From: Selenia dentaria
Lineage: Eukaryota; Arthropoda; Insecta; Lepidoptera; Geometridae
Direction of reading: 5' to 3'
DNA length: 64,000 nt
Assembly: GCA_917880725.1 (NCBI GenBank)
Contig: OU862889.1
Location: forward strand, 21,968,997 to 22,032,996
Shown: one piece after another, positions 54,601 through 58,466 of the stretch
Numbering within the stretch: position 1 is the stretch's first letter
Layout: each line of letters opens with the position of its first letter
Translations under genes and position numbers: made by a program
Notes under the pieces: model-generated
What the model was told of the DNA's origin: nothing
Seen by the model: only the letters and a program-made list of their open reading frames with translations
Databases searched by the model: none

Positions 54601-57049
54601 TAGTAGCGGAAGTGTCACTAAATATTTCTTCTAATGTAGTTTTTGATAATGGATTTCCGCAAAGTAACGCCTGAATCAATAAATTATCTATAGTAGGTAG
54701 GTACTAATAATTGTGCTAATGAGTTGTGATGACTTCTTAAAACTTCTTTTGCATCGCAGGCATAAGAGATGAATGGGATAACGAGGCGGTGACGGATGTG
54801 GAGGACTCGTTCGGGCAGGAGTGGACATACCGCGAGCGGAAGGAAGTGGAGTGCGCTGCGCAAGCCGCATACTTTGTAGCCATTGTTGTCATGCAGATGA
54901 TGAACGGAATCATCTGCAAGACCAGATACAACTCGCTGTTTCATGTCGGTAAGATCATTTTAAATAGGTTTATTTTTTATCGACCTTTGGCCTAGATGGT
55001 AGCTGGTTGGTGACCTTGCCATCGAAGCAAGAGGTCCCAGGTTCGGTCCCTGATTTCAAACTAATAACACAAATAATAATACAACTTCATACATTATACT
55101 TATTATTTGAGTTGAGGAACGTGAGAACCCTACGTAAAAAAAATCTCTTACTCTCCATATATATTATAGTATACTAGTTGCGCCCCGCGGTTTCACCCGC
55201 ATGGTAATGGATGATGGTGAAAAGTATCATGTCTTATTCCAGCGCCTACCTCCATTCCAAATTTTATGACAATTTTGATGGCCTTTTAGCGTAAAAGAGT
55301 AACAAACATCCCATACATACAAACTTTCGCGTGTATAATATAAGTGGTAGGTATGTGACACTGAAACCTAATACATATTTCCCCTATTTATAATTTTCAG
55401 GATTGAACAATAAAGTGCTTAACTTTGGAATCATATTCGAGTTTCTCCTTGCAATCGCTCTTTGCTATACGCCGGGGCTAAATACATTCCTGCGCACATA
55501 TCCACTACGACTGCGGTGGTAAGAAATTATTATATCTACTACTTTTAGGGTTCCATTGTCATAAATATAGCCTAGGAAATAAAAAGAAGAAGCGAAAAAT
55601 ACTTAAGCACTAATGCTTCGGGTATGTAGCACAAATAATTTGCGAAAAAGTATTAGTATCGTAAGCGTCAAGCGTCAACGCGTCCTTCGGCGTACAAACT
55701 ATGAGTTACCTGTGTCACCGATGCCCTAGAGACATGACAGTTTATACTGTTTCACGTGAACGACACGTTACGTTACACTTACGCAGTTATTCGTGCTCGG
55801 CTTACTGTTCTAAGACACACGACATACCCGTCTCGCCCCTTGATTGCATAAATACAAAAAAAACCTACACCATGTCCATTCATACGTCCCAGTTATATTT
55901 AGCTACATTAAACTAAGTTATTCAGTGCTTAAATAAGATACAAAGGTTATGTAAACTTTAATCGATTAATTAATAATTTGTTTCTGCTTACTAATATAAT
56001 AAACAACGCTCTCAGGTAGTTTAAAATAATAAATAACTTATAATAAATAAGTAAAATATAAGTAACTATTATCAAATAGTATCTAACGAGCTGTAGCTCT
56101 ACCGTGAGTTTACAACATTGACTTGACACCAATCGATGCTAGCTATCGCCAGCTGCGAAAAAAATTATGAAAAAAGACCAGTGCCACCTTGCGGTCAATT
56201 GTAGAACTAAAATTGATAGCGTACGCCAATCACAAGCATTAAAAGGTATGCGAGATCGAGTTATTGCTTCTTGTTTTCACACCATTTATTTATATGTTAT
56301 GTAATTTTATTAAAACCAATAATATACGTTTGTAAAAGCGAAACCAGTTTTTAATACTTTTATATTACTTTCATTTGATTCCGTACCGTACAATGGTCAC
56401 TCCTTCAGGATTGGGGGAGTACAAGGGCAAAATATCCGCCAAAACATGACACTGGCAGAGTAACGTCTTTCCACGTTAAAAAGCCACATAAGAAGAAGAA
56501 GAAGAAGAGTTATTGCTATAGATGACATTTAATTTTATATTGCGAACTCACGATAGAGCTTCTTTTAATAAAAAAATATTGGAATGGCTTATGTGAATTT
56601 TTTTTTCATTTGTATGTCTGTTATTGCAACTAATGAACCATGGATCTTAAGAACCTGAGAAATTGAAACAAATATTAAACAGATTGCCAATTACGTATAA
56701 TGAAGTTATTAAATTAATTTTCAAATTTACAACTAAATGCTCATTGATAATTTTGCTTGGTGATCTTTGTCAAACTAACTAAACTCAATAGTAGAAAAGG
56801 GGAAAACTTAAATCTACAAATAGTATATTTCTGGAAGGCTTAGCTTTTACAAGTTTCCTTTGTTGTCATGGTTATGGAACCTTACCCCATGCGTGACCCG
56901 CCACGCACTTGATCGATTTTTTAATATTTTGCAGGTGGTTCCTAGCACTACCATTCGTAGTGTTCATCTTCGCATTTGATGAGTTTCGAAAGTTCTGCAT
57001 ACGGAGAAATTATCTGGGAGGCTGGTTTAATACTATAACTTATTATTAA
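18161..57049 (+). CDS. Na+/K+-ATPase alpha-subunit-like P-type ATPase, divergent paralogue, 18 exons
   Basis: Eighteen exons (listed separately) join with matching phases into one 985-aa frame, about 35 residues shorter than canonical alpha. It is a P2C-type pump: TGES in the actuator domain, CSDKTGTLT with phosphorylated Asp379, KGAPE in the nucleotide domain, TGDGVNDSP at the hinge and the C-terminal pair YY. The cation-site residues equivalent to E327, S775, N776, E779, D804, D808 and E954 are kept. D926 (Na+ site III) is replaced by Asn894. About 23 residues are missing from the P domain between VGIA and VVTG. The beta-subunit contact SYGQ is SFGQ. Glycoside-site positions 111, 783 and 797 are Glu, Val and Val. 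Canonical alpha is normally extremely conserved, so this is a paralogue with altered ion handling or restricted expression, not the housekeeping pump. Confidence 0.93.
18312..19327. other. Pump intron 1 with a minus-strand dispersed repeat
   Basis: About 18830-19055 is a reverse-orientation copy of the repeat family that reads, on the other strand, from ccgacttc-aggagg through cctcataactttcgactggg to ttattggagtgtaact-type ends. Further copies are at 32.3, 38.1, 51.3, 51.5 and 58.5 kb. Confidence 0.65.
19328..19477 (+). CDS. Pump exon 2
   Basis: Completes codon 51 and runs to codon 100 plus one base. ELYQQLGTD, GLTTKRAEELL and NSLTPAT match the conserved start of the alpha actuator domain and the approach to M1. 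Acceptor attttag, donor gtcagc. Confidence 0.88.
19478..20781. other. Pump intron 2, left part
   Basis: AT-rich. About 19735-19900 (gtctgtacatggaaga, then tgtctgtctgt) resembles 49060-49170, a dispersed lepidopteran-type repeat. Nothing coding is recognised. Confidence 0.45.
20782..21441 (+). pseudogene. LINE reverse transcriptase relic (CR1/Jockey-like)
   Basis: Broken plus-strand frames encode, in order, GRVRKLIFIFKQLRHVLDF, a degenerate YSELLYLGMGS segment, ERSQRALLKVMSFKPRMFPT and YELYQSCSVLTVRQLYI, which is the thumb and C-terminal region of LINE reverse transcriptases. It ends with YDVTEKLY-stop at 21439-21441. Frameshifts occur near 21060 and 21240. It sits in pump intron 2 on the same strand as the pump gene. 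Confidence 0.75.
21533..21607. repeat. Imperfect inverted repeat next to the Crypton relic
   Basis: cttataacatgagtgtg (about 21531-21547) pairs with cacacgagtgttataag (about 21587-21603), enclosing aacgagccgtaggcgag. It may mark an insertion border near the tyrosine recombinase relic. Confidence 0.5.
21707..22866 (-). pseudogene. Crypton-type tyrosine recombinase, broken but with all catalytic residues
   Basis: Minus-strand pieces in order: N-terminal SAM-like core-binding domain (22866 to 22431: PAKSRSNYNKCYHEF, FSENVLLAYFQEL, KSKTFTAEQINKFL); a probable 93-bp GT-AG intron (22338-22430); ALISGIMGACRRQEL with the first catalytic Arg; SKTKTKTDRSFTI with the Lys; then the C-terminal frame (to 21707) with GHCFRRTSAT (HxxR), HGGW (His/Trp) and AEGYIDD (Tyr nucleophile). 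The R-K-HxxR-H/W-Y set is complete. Lesions: a frameshift near 22700, another near 22200 and a stop near 22162. Crypton elements use this enzyme for recombination-based transposition. Confidence 0.85.
23010..23740. other. Pump intron 2, spacer before the BEL element
   Basis: AT-rich sequence without coding signal. A ctggaggttgtat motif at 23047 recurs at 9967. It ends with the target duplication cttgt at 23741-23745. Confidence 0.4.
23746..23949 (-). repeat. BEL 3' LTR
   Basis: 204 bp, 203 identical to 30297-30500. A purine-rich tract (gaaaaggagaac on the minus strand, about 23976-23987) lies just inside and may be the polypurine tract. Confidence 0.95.
24060..29318 (-). pseudogene. BEL gag-pol polyprotein with two in-frame stops
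   Basis: A single minus-strand frame of 1,752 codons, starting at the ATG of MAERETTK. Order: gag with a coiled-coil N-terminus and ENYTKWLEF-like capsid part; two Cys/His knuckles (CPVCDQFHLVHQC, CTNCLRSGHSNSQC); retropepsin with LLDTASQSS; reverse transcriptase with FYIDD; RNase H with PRLELCAALL and WTDSTVV; integrase with an HHCC-like domain, GIDFAGPF, CDNGKNF and the third acidic residue in GGIYESGV. Two nonsense codons, TAA at 28566-28568 (capsid) and TAG at 27744-27746 (after protease), split it into three in-frame pieces with no frameshift. The remaining 1,221-residue pol piece is fully open. Confidence 0.92.
29319..30272 (-). other. BEL leader region
   Basis: About 950 bp between the primer site and the gag start, with no long frame. 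It includes a GC-rich stretch near 29400-29570 next to gag and AT-rich gtaggtag repeats around 29636-29650. Confidence 0.6.
30273..30292 (-). promoter_or_regulatory. BEL primer-binding site (tRNA-Arg type)
   Basis: On the plus strand gagtcctgtcacggtcgcca, four bases inside the 5' LTR. It ends in CCA and matches, as far as I remember it, the 3' end of an insect tRNA-Arg (UCG). Position and CCA end fit a minus-strand primer site. Confidence 0.75.
30297..30500 (-). repeat. BEL 5' LTR
   Basis: 204 bp, one mismatch to the 3' LTR at 23746-23949. Directly followed by the cttgt target duplication. Confidence 0.95.
30714..30886 (+). CDS. Pump exon 3 (M1-M2)
   Basis: Codons 101-158. It encodes M1 (FSILIWLGALMCLVAY), the extracellular M1-M2 loop and M2. 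In the loop, Glu120 stands where Gln111 of the glycoside site is expected and Asn131 equals Asn122. It ends YKSSK. Acceptor ttccag, donor gtatta. Confidence 0.9.
30887..31822. other. Pump intron 3
   Basis: 936 bp, AT-rich. No coding pattern or repeat border that I can support. Confidence 0.6.
31823..31993 (+). CDS. Pump exon 4 (actuator domain)
   Basis: Codons 159-215. It encodes IMKTFNSMIP, GDIVRVKAGDVVPADIRI and ends GKGFK, matching the actuator domain before TGES. Acceptor cttcag, donor gtttgt. Confidence 0.9.
31994..33221. other. Pump intron 4 with a degenerate dispersed repeat
   Basis: About 32310-32665 is a decayed plus-strand copy of the gaggaggttctcaa...catcaaactcggtcag...tttttgagtt repeat family. 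Beyond it nothing is recognised. Confidence 0.5.
33222..33351 (+). CDS. Pump exon 5 (TGES loop)
   Basis: Codons 216-258 plus one base. VDNSSLTGES carries the dephosphorylation loop; FFSTLCVEGWATG follows. Acceptor tctacag, donor gtaaaa. Confidence 0.9.
33599..33835 (+). CDS. Pump exon 6 (M3-M4)
   Basis: Codons 259-337 plus one base. It encodes M3 and M4; GIIVANIPEG holds the Glu equivalent to E327 of cation sites I/II. Acceptor cttccag, donor gtatat. Confidence 0.9.
34174..34389 (+). CDS. Pump exon 7 (phosphorylation site)
   Basis: Codons 338-409. It encodes KNCLVKNLEAVEALG and CSDKTGTLTENK; Asp379 is the phosphorylated residue. In the M4 extension LQPTVT replaces the usual LLATVT. Acceptor cttccag, donor gtacct. 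Confidence 0.92.
34390..35434. other. Pump intron 7 with SINE-like copies
   Basis: About 34975-35110 is a diverged tRNA-derived SINE (gcgtctgacac, gacgcgggttctaattcc, then a tail cgctaagcagccgttaagtag). About 35140-35395 is another dispersed element (aacggctcacct, then gtggcggcccatattcgg). Confidence 0.55.
35435..35455 (+). CDS. Pump exon 8, 21-nt microexon
   Basis: gtacgctatacaataatcaag between tttcag and gtaaga, adding seven codons (GTLYNNQ shared with neighbours). The flanking phases require it or a skip that is equally in phase, so it could be alternative. It lies in the variable linker between the phosphorylation site and the nucleotide domain. Confidence 0.75.
35541..35722 (+). CDS. 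Pump exon 9 (nucleotide domain)
   Basis: Codons 417-477. GDASETAIL and IPFNSVNKFQ are conserved nucleotide-binding-domain landmarks. The segment before GDASE is shorter than in canonical alpha. Acceptor ttgcag, donor gtaagt. Confidence 0.9.
35723..36825. other. Pump intron 9
   Basis: 1.1 kb with no recognised gene or repeat; moderate base composition and stops in all frames. Confidence 0.5.
36826..36997 (+). CDS. Pump exon 10 (nucleotide domain)
   Basis: Codons 478-534 plus one base. It contains RYLVVMKGAPEVIIARCS with the Lys of the ATP pocket. Acceptor taacag, donor gtgagc. Confidence 0.92.
37008..37125 (-). repeat. tRNA-derived SINE next to the exon 10 donor
   Basis: On the minus strand it shows a tRNA-like head with gtcaatggcgtctgacac and a B-box-like gggttcgaatcccgtccga, followed by tgtgaattttt-ctctataaatttcaaaat, as at 59985-60120. 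It starts only about ten bases after the exon 10 donor. Confidence 0.7.
37230..37352. repeat. Foldback element, 40-bp inverted repeats
   Basis: aaaaatacttagtgag...ttataatct (37230-37270) is matched by the reverse complement at 37312-37352 with about three mismatches. The centre is further ttataatcta-type palindromes. The transposon class is unknown. A fragment of the cttccaaaaggaggagg repeat follows at 37360-37445. Confidence 0.7.
37744..37892 (+). CDS. Pump exon 11
   Basis: Codons 535-584. GERIMAFADLLL, DVNFPLNGLRLLG and MDPPREE correspond to the end of the nucleotide domain and the return to the P domain. The acceptor ttcaaag is weak in pyrimidines but the phase is exact; donor gtaaat. Confidence 0.88.
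38137..38336 (+). repeat. Dispersed ccgacttcc-type repeat, plus copy
   Basis: Runs from tgacttccagaaaaagggag through cctcataactttcgactggg and catcaaattcggtccagtag to ccaataactgaa-ggaagtc. The same family occurs at 18.8, 32.3, 51.3, 51.5 and 58.5 kb. Confidence 0.7.
38810..39343 (-). repeat. Gypsy 3' LTR with a truncated LINE inside
   Basis: Matches the right LTR except for a missing 22-base palindromic piece (cgtcagcattgctgacgtca region) and for the 128-bp LINE piece at 39004-39131. Without the insertion the LTR is about 400 bp. Confidence 0.82.
39004..39131 (-). mobile_element. 5'-truncated copy of the Jockey LINE
   Basis: A T run (39004-39036, the poly-A of a minus-strand element), then agaacggactaatgctg...cgtcaccggacgg as at the 3' end of the full LINE, here with the unit ttacagcgtcaccggacgg repeated three times. 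It is flanked by gctgagcgcc at 38994-39003 and 39132-39141. Its 3' junction is identical to that of the full LINE in the other LTR. Confidence 0.85.
39444..41050 (-). pseudogene. Gypsy pol relic: RNase H, integrase and C-terminal tail
   Basis: Minus-strand frames in order: RNase H remnant (YHSYELETLAVVRAI-like, then TDCNALKAS); linker; integrase zinc-finger remnant with CVVCRTSKG; catalytic core with MDITG (first Asp), IVDGGREF (second Asp) and a stop just after NG, beyond which the third acidic region continues; then 39905-39444 with DYILVKNNPRNQTSLDLKYSEPYEV-type features of the post-integrase domain and an acidic, Pro/Ser-rich tail. At least four stops or frameshifts are present. Confidence 0.8.
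41301..41880 (-). repeat. Three tandem copies of a ~200-bp unit
   Basis: The anchor gcactgccttatt begins at 41301, 41501 and about 41705. Units include atttagaatctgtggtgtat, ccacggtatctcagg and gtggttagctcaagggtaac and are more than 95% alike by eye. They lie inside the gypsy element, between gag and pol, where reverse transcriptase would be. Confidence 0.9.
41963..42523 (-). pseudogene. Gypsy gag N-terminal fragment
   Basis: From ATG at 42523 (MSDHHENNN) the frame encodes a Ser/Thr/Pro- and Met-rich protein without a known domain, ending at 41963 without capsid or zinc knuckles. Its first ~30 codons lie inside the right LTR, and the frame crosses the LTR border near 42434. The call as gag is based on position. 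Confidence 0.6.
42763..46245 (-). CDS. LINE ORF2: endonuclease-reverse transcriptase, 1,160 aa
   Basis: N-terminal apurinic-type endonuclease (about 1-235): ATFNADGLSS, QETFLKPG, GDFNSKH and SDHRPV. Reverse transcriptase (about 440-720): SPGADGISN, YRPISLLSSLGKIYER, GVPQGSVLSP and catalytic FADD. Then the thumb with KYLGVTLD. The last about 270 residues are unusual: Gly-, Arg- and Ser-rich, with repeated CGRG/CSPS-like motifs, then a Lys/Arg-rich segment and a Pro/Ser-rich end. Such a tail is not part of the usual Jockey ORF2. It starts 12 bases after the ORF1 stop, so translation probably relies on reinitiation. Confidence 0.92.
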   Translation of the reverse strand: MDSTPKRIKSHSVTVATFNADGLSSQKDEVHEFCKTHQVDILCVQETFLKPGTANPRFANYRLVRNDRVATPKGGTLIYYKRALHCIPIVTPPLRILEASVCFLAMSGHQPVIIASCYLPSGKELLQTDLEALFSLGSSVLLIGDFNSKHVIWNCTSNNSNGKILEGLVSHLNFDILSPLEPTRYPYVDNQRPDILDIALLKNVTLRLRSIEVLHELTSDHRPVLLKLGPDPTDITPITRTVVNWKQLGESLQAISSPALDRIPDDIQTVEDVSIAIEALSDHLRTAVGESSKQVQVADGRRFELPEGARRLLTAKNAATRAYDSMPTPENKATMRYLQRAVRKRMSELRDQRWDDKLSEIEPTHQAYWQLARTLKSDGQQTMPPLIRPPPLSIAFLDEDKAECLADSLEAQCTLNIDHVDQKHLDSVESEVERKSSMSISDLPLLPPVKSSEVVSLIKSLKTRKSPGADGISNKVIKHFSVPLVHLLVSIFNAAMSNCSFPDTWKHAIVIGIHKPGKPAAEPSSYRPISLLSSLGKIYERLIVNRLWSHVRSNNLLPDEQFGFRAKHSCVQQVHRVTEHILGGFNKKPKPQGTIAVFLDVAKAFDKVWHNGLIFKLYQLGVPDRLVLILQDFLRDRTFSYRTEGTLSSPHPIHAGVPQGSVLSPILFSLYTSDIPRSEPNVQIAQFADDTAIYSTGWFKVRQRCAIQRAITVIGAWFRKWRIAVNPSKSAAVYFTETRRNLMPSPIVLFGEPIPWAKSAKYLGVTLDCQLTFAKHIQIVRNRAAFIMGRLNPLIGKNSKMSLRNKTTLYKLCIRPIMTYASVAFAHAQKHDLHKLQVIQNRFMRRAVGAPWYLRNAELHCDFTLPSITQYMKDCSRRHFDKAPHHSNPLVVEAANYSTDITDPHFLPPRRRPRHILGDPDDPIAAVTSAALASSQGNPGNGCRPDQGCDPDRIVGSGRDLLRSPSRSRGNSHTHDCSPSHGAGGSIHRGPGRDVSSGPANGCGRGNTGFLCSPSHHGCGRGTSLSYCSPTQSTVMSAQRDDPGRGVDPCRGNGGRRGSQGYDLVVNTVKHRARRRARGKSYVLVRFSPNSRRVKIHRAHFQRYTYVPGRFSPTPLSPGDGPSRGPYPSGALEQVAYSSPCGEASSTLALGGAPSAPASG
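46258..48024 (-). CDS. LINE ORF1: gag-like RNA-binding protein, 588 aa
   Basis: Disordered Pro/Ser-rich N-terminus (to about 210), an RRM/PRE_C2HC-like central part with KVQVPTPSDHRALTRLL and VVIRGVPKEVQ, and three CCHC-type knuckles at about 385-455 (CHNCQLYGHAARFC, CVKCLGDHGTAQC, CVLCGTQGHTANYRGC). This is the ORF1 layout of Jockey-clade LINEs, which coats LINE RNA. The C-terminal region is Pro/Ala-rich. The start is the first ATG of the open frame. Confidence 0.9.
   Translation of the reverse strand: MSLLSPSPALSLPQGASPQAFVSWVSSCYPEMLSEYLQSNRDFNERPRFTDSQIPSSGSLPPRGPFGSSAFKPLDSPLSPDPAPYAPRAPRAPLPPRDRSPVLRTEYERAYDSASNSENEMDVEFSRSRANSVGNISNDGFTTVGKRKRVPKAASEAPSPPPKAACTAPGAKPSGSLAPTSRDPLAHSDAPASIAASQRDVSSQGASVRREKPPPPLFLQDKAKWDMVSRLLTDRKIQYTSARSTQLGIKVQVPTPSDHRALTRLLKNESISFHTYALEEEKVLRVVIRGVPKEVQTDSVLADLKAQGYPVRECHRMYSGKDRKPYDLLLVILNRTPEGKAIFNIKTVVNLSGITVQPPFRNRAPGQCHNCQLYGHAARFCFARPRCVKCLGDHGTAQCSRTRDSSDPPSCVLCGTQGHTANYRGCPKAPRAPSGPARRPIPPPRPVTTRSQGNGPKPNLTPAPQATPVVPAPAPARNAWSKPLSMVQASAPLTPARPPAPASAPAPKPKPPLSRPPMAGLMDAPGQSDLAADIALVMDYAMVIDVDEVRAFAHKLRTATNDQDRLRATLTHAGLISAVRRYALPSVS
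48025..48813 (-). promoter_or_regulatory. LINE 5' region with probable internal promoter
   Basis: 789 bp of GC-rich sequence upstream of ORF1 with no long conserved frame. Non-LTR elements carry their promoter here; I cannot identify specific promoter motifs. The near-direct repeat cgagccgagccgag occurs near 48592. Confidence 0.5.
49034..49343. other. Pump intron 11, right end
   Basis: Contains a dispersed repeat (gctgtctgtacatggaaga, then tgtctgtttgtccg) related to 19770-19870. No coding sequence before exon 12. Confidence 0.5.
49344..49545 (+). CDS. Pump exon 12 (P domain, with deletion)
   Basis: Codons 585-651 plus one base. MMVTGDHPATARAIA is the conserved P-domain segment. Immediately after VGIA the roughly 23 residues found in canonical alpha before VVHG are missing within this single exon. 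Acceptor gagcag, donor gtaaac. Confidence 0.92.
49546..50022. other. Pump intron 12
   Basis: 477 bp of AT-rich sequence; nothing recognised. Confidence 0.6.
50023..50177 (+). CDS. Pump exon 13 (hinge motif)
   Basis: Completes codon 652 and runs to codon 703. VFARTSPTQKLQIVEACQ and TGDGVNDSPALRRADIGI hold the Mg2+-binding hinge motif. Acceptor caacag, donor gtaagc. Confidence 0.92.
50178..50965. other. Pump intron 13 with a tRNA-like SINE relic
   Basis: About 50660-50760 on the minus strand looks like a decayed tRNA-derived head (ggcttagtagtcatggtgta, then tttgaatcccgatcgca). The rest is unassigned. Confidence 0.45.
50966..51152 (+). CDS. Pump exon 14 (M5)
   Basis: Codons 704-765 plus one base. 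KQAADIILLDDNFATIV then LKKSV-YILISNVPEILPV: Tyr, Ser, Asn and Glu of the cation sites (Y771, S775, N776, E779) are kept, while 783 is Val. It ends before M6. Donor gtttgt. Confidence 0.92.
51288..51718. repeat. Two head-to-head copies of the ccgacttcc-type repeat
   Basis: A minus-strand copy (51288-51524) and a plus-strand copy (51516-51718) abut at ctaccgacttccaaaaaagg, making a 430-bp inverted pair. Both span ctcataact-ttcgactgggt to gagtgtatctcaaaaacta. Confidence 0.75.
51746..51880 (+). repeat. SINE fragments
   Basis: gcactaacgctgcttagcgagacc is the reversed tail also seen at 35050 and 59800; the next segment, with agctcaagggcggtgtgttga and gttggttcgaaaca, looks like a tRNA-like head in the plus orientation. 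Confidence 0.5.
52555..52590. repeat. CTA trinucleotide microsatellite
   Basis: Run of cta/tta triplets about 20 bp before the exon 15 acceptor, in the position of the branch and polypyrimidine region. Confidence 0.8.
52610..52849 (+). CDS. Pump exon 15 (M6-M7)
   Basis: Codons 766-845. GVMTILCVDLGTDMWPA carries the Asp pair equal to D804 and D808; position 797 is Val instead of Thr. The M6-M7 loop is two residues shorter than in canonical alpha. Acceptor tttacag, donor gtaaga. Confidence 0.92.
52850..54239. other. Pump intron 15, left part, with a GC-rich segment
   Basis: Mostly AT-rich. 53455-53880 is clearly richer in GC and has an open plus frame with TRELLISNDTGDSGDK, which could be a retroelement remnant. 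I cannot assign it to a family. Confidence 0.4.
54240..54626. repeat. Foldback repeat with 30-bp perfect palindrome and hammerhead-like core
   Basis: The outer arms (54240-54348 and 54515-54626) are inverted copies: tttagtgacacttccgct at the left, agcggaagtgtcactaaa at the right, with caccaccctccctcccgca inside. Between them lies a perfect 30-bp stem (54322-54351 with 54357-54386, loop gtttt) and the core ctgaggatgcc...gcgaaacacgtgtc. The same family is at 9569-9850. It lies in pump intron 15, about 130 bp before exon 16. Confidence 0.75.
54431..54465 (+). other. Hammerhead-ribozyme-like motif, copy 2
   Basis: CTGAGGA, T, stem GCCTT/GAGGC with a terminal wobble, GAAA, CACGTG, TC. Compared with the 9.7-kb copy the single stem change (C to T opposite G) keeps pairing. 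Activity is untested. Confidence 0.35.
54760..54948 (+). CDS. Pump exon 16 (M7-M8 loop, M8)
   Basis: Codons 846-908 plus one base. DVEDSFGQEW is the beta-subunit contact region (SYGQ in most alphas). M8 reads IVVMQMMNGIICKTR: Gln891 equals Q923 but Asn894 replaces Asp926. Acceptor tcgcag, donor gtaaga. Confidence 0.92.
54985..55085 (+). repeat. tRNA-derived SINE head
   Basis: ttggcctagatggtagctgg resembles an A box and caggttcggtccctg a B box; the tail is AT-rich. Pairing is too poor for a functional tRNA. Confidence 0.5.
55163..55350 (-). repeat. Dispersed element, partner inverted at 62.34 kb
   Basis: ctagttgcgccccgcggtttcacccgc ... gagtaacaaacatcc is the reverse complement of the 62337-62541 copy. 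It resembles the 3' end of a LINE-driven element. Confidence 0.65.
55401..55518 (+). CDS. Pump exon 17 (M9)
   Basis: Completes codon 909 and runs to codon 947 plus two bases. GIIFEFLLAIALCYTPG is M9; the Glu equal to E954 is kept while the one equal to E953 is Phe. Acceptor ttttcag, donor gtaaga. Confidence 0.9.
55627..55810 (+). repeat. Dispersed repeat, copy 2 (partner at 8.46 kb)
   Basis: Starts gtagcacaaataatttgcg and includes atgagttacctgtgtcac and tgaacgacacgttacg. See 8455-8665. Confidence 0.55.
56105..56248 (-). repeat. Dispersed repeat, inverted partner of 17.2 kb
   Basis: Reverse complement of 17226-17392 with scattered changes, from gagtttacaacattgac to gtacgccaatcacaagc. Confidence 0.65.
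56935..57049 (+). CDS. Pump exon 18 (M10 and C-terminus)
   Basis: Codons 948-985 and stop. WFLALPFVVFIFAFDEFRK is M10; GGWFNTITYY-stop keeps the C-terminal Tyr pair that in Na+ pumps tunes Na+ affinity. Acceptor ttgcag. Confidence 0.92.
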
Positions 57050-57205
57050 TTATTATTATTTTAGAGTCATAAGAGACTTATTATTAATTGTTGGCGATAT
57101 TATTTTACTGTAAGTTATATAATTTTGTAGTACTTAGAGTACGTGAAGTATCGTAGTATGTGAAGCGTTCGATACACAAAGCATTTTTGTTTATAGGTCG
57201 ATGTC

Positions 57206-57211
57206 AATAAA
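57206..57211 (+). terminator. Probable polyadenylation signal of the pump gene
   Basis: AATAAA about 160 bp after the stop codon, followed by a T-rich region. Confidence 0.6.
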
Positions 57212-57568
57212 ACAAATATTTCGAAGATATAAGAGTTTTATTTACTTCTTTTTGAACCATATTTCCGTTCCAGATCATTGAGATAGATAAAAAGATATTA
57301 TTTAATTTGCTAACAAGAGACATACTTCTAAACTTTCACAATTCGCTTAATTATATAATTTTCTAAGATCACAATATTCCCACATAAACATATTAGTTAG
57401 TTTTTAAATTAAACACCTAGCTAAAAACGGATTAAATCGCATATTATGCCTATTCTATATTATTTTGATCGTGGACGCTTCGAACACTTCAGTAAACAGG
57501 TGAGGGGTAGACTGGATGATAGTTTGTCTATTATAGAGTTTTTAATCAAAACGTTCCATATTGCATGA

Positions 57569-57890
57569 GCTTATTCCACTATTCCCCCCCTGGAAATCCC
57601 AAGGGGGAAAACGGGAATCTAAAAATTAATGTTTAAGAATCCCCTTTAGATATCGACAAGACGTTGCTTCGACAGGACATAATTATATTCGACCACATAT
57701 ACAAATACATACCTCATACGTACATACCTACAAATAGATACTCAACACTTTTGGGATAAAATACTTGTCGAATATATGTTCTGTCGAAGCAATGACTGGT
57801 CGCTATATAAGGGAGATTATTAAACAGTTATTTTTAGATTCCCGTTTTCCCCCTTACGGGGGATTTTCAGGGGGGAATAGTGGAATAAGC
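57569..57890. mobile_element. 322-bp foldback MITE with ~60-bp terminal inverted repeats
   Basis: The left end gcttattccactattccccc runs into cccaagggggaaaacgggaa and tctaaaaat; the right end is its reverse complement with a few changes. tga flanks both ends (57566-57568, 57891-57893), a possible 3-bp duplication of Harbinger type. A second inverted pair inside (gcttcgacaggacata and tatgttctgtcgaagc) makes the whole element fold. It has no coding capacity. Confidence 0.85.
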
Positions 57891-57893
57891 TGA

Positions 57894-58450
57894 TGCATGC
57901 AGCAGATTTCATCCGTTCCGTCCAGAAAATGTGACCGTAAGTAAATTAGATAGGTACAAAAAATTACTTATATAATCAACATCTAGGTAGTATACAGATA
58001 ATAAATAATATTTGAGTTAATTAATTCTGTAAATATATTAATATGAACTCTAATTTATCACAGGCACGATAAAATAGTAACAATATTTATCTCTATGTAA
58101 GTAACCTGTAGGCTTACGATCTATTTTTTTCGTATGTAATGGTAATTTATAGTGGGTACTAGCCTCCGGTCTCGCCATATCCTATCTTTTCTTAATTTTT
58201 TTAATGTAATAGCCTAATTGCTATGAAGTATTTAGAAAACATTATCTACGACTACTAAAACGTAATACCCTAACACAAGTAACTCGTCGTAAGCCTACAG
58301 GTCTGCACTAGCATTAGTGTGTATGTATTGGTCAGTACTAGCGTTTCAATTATTTTGATATACAATATTACTACTATATTTTAATTCGGACTACTTGTAA
58401 GTACGTCGCACTAAAAAAAATACGTTTAGCGCTGAACAAAATCAAACCAT
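57894..58450. other. Intergenic, nothing recognised
   Basis: AT-rich sequence after the MITE with no supported feature. Confidence 0.5.
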
Positions 58451-58466
58451 CGTTCTGTTCTGTATT

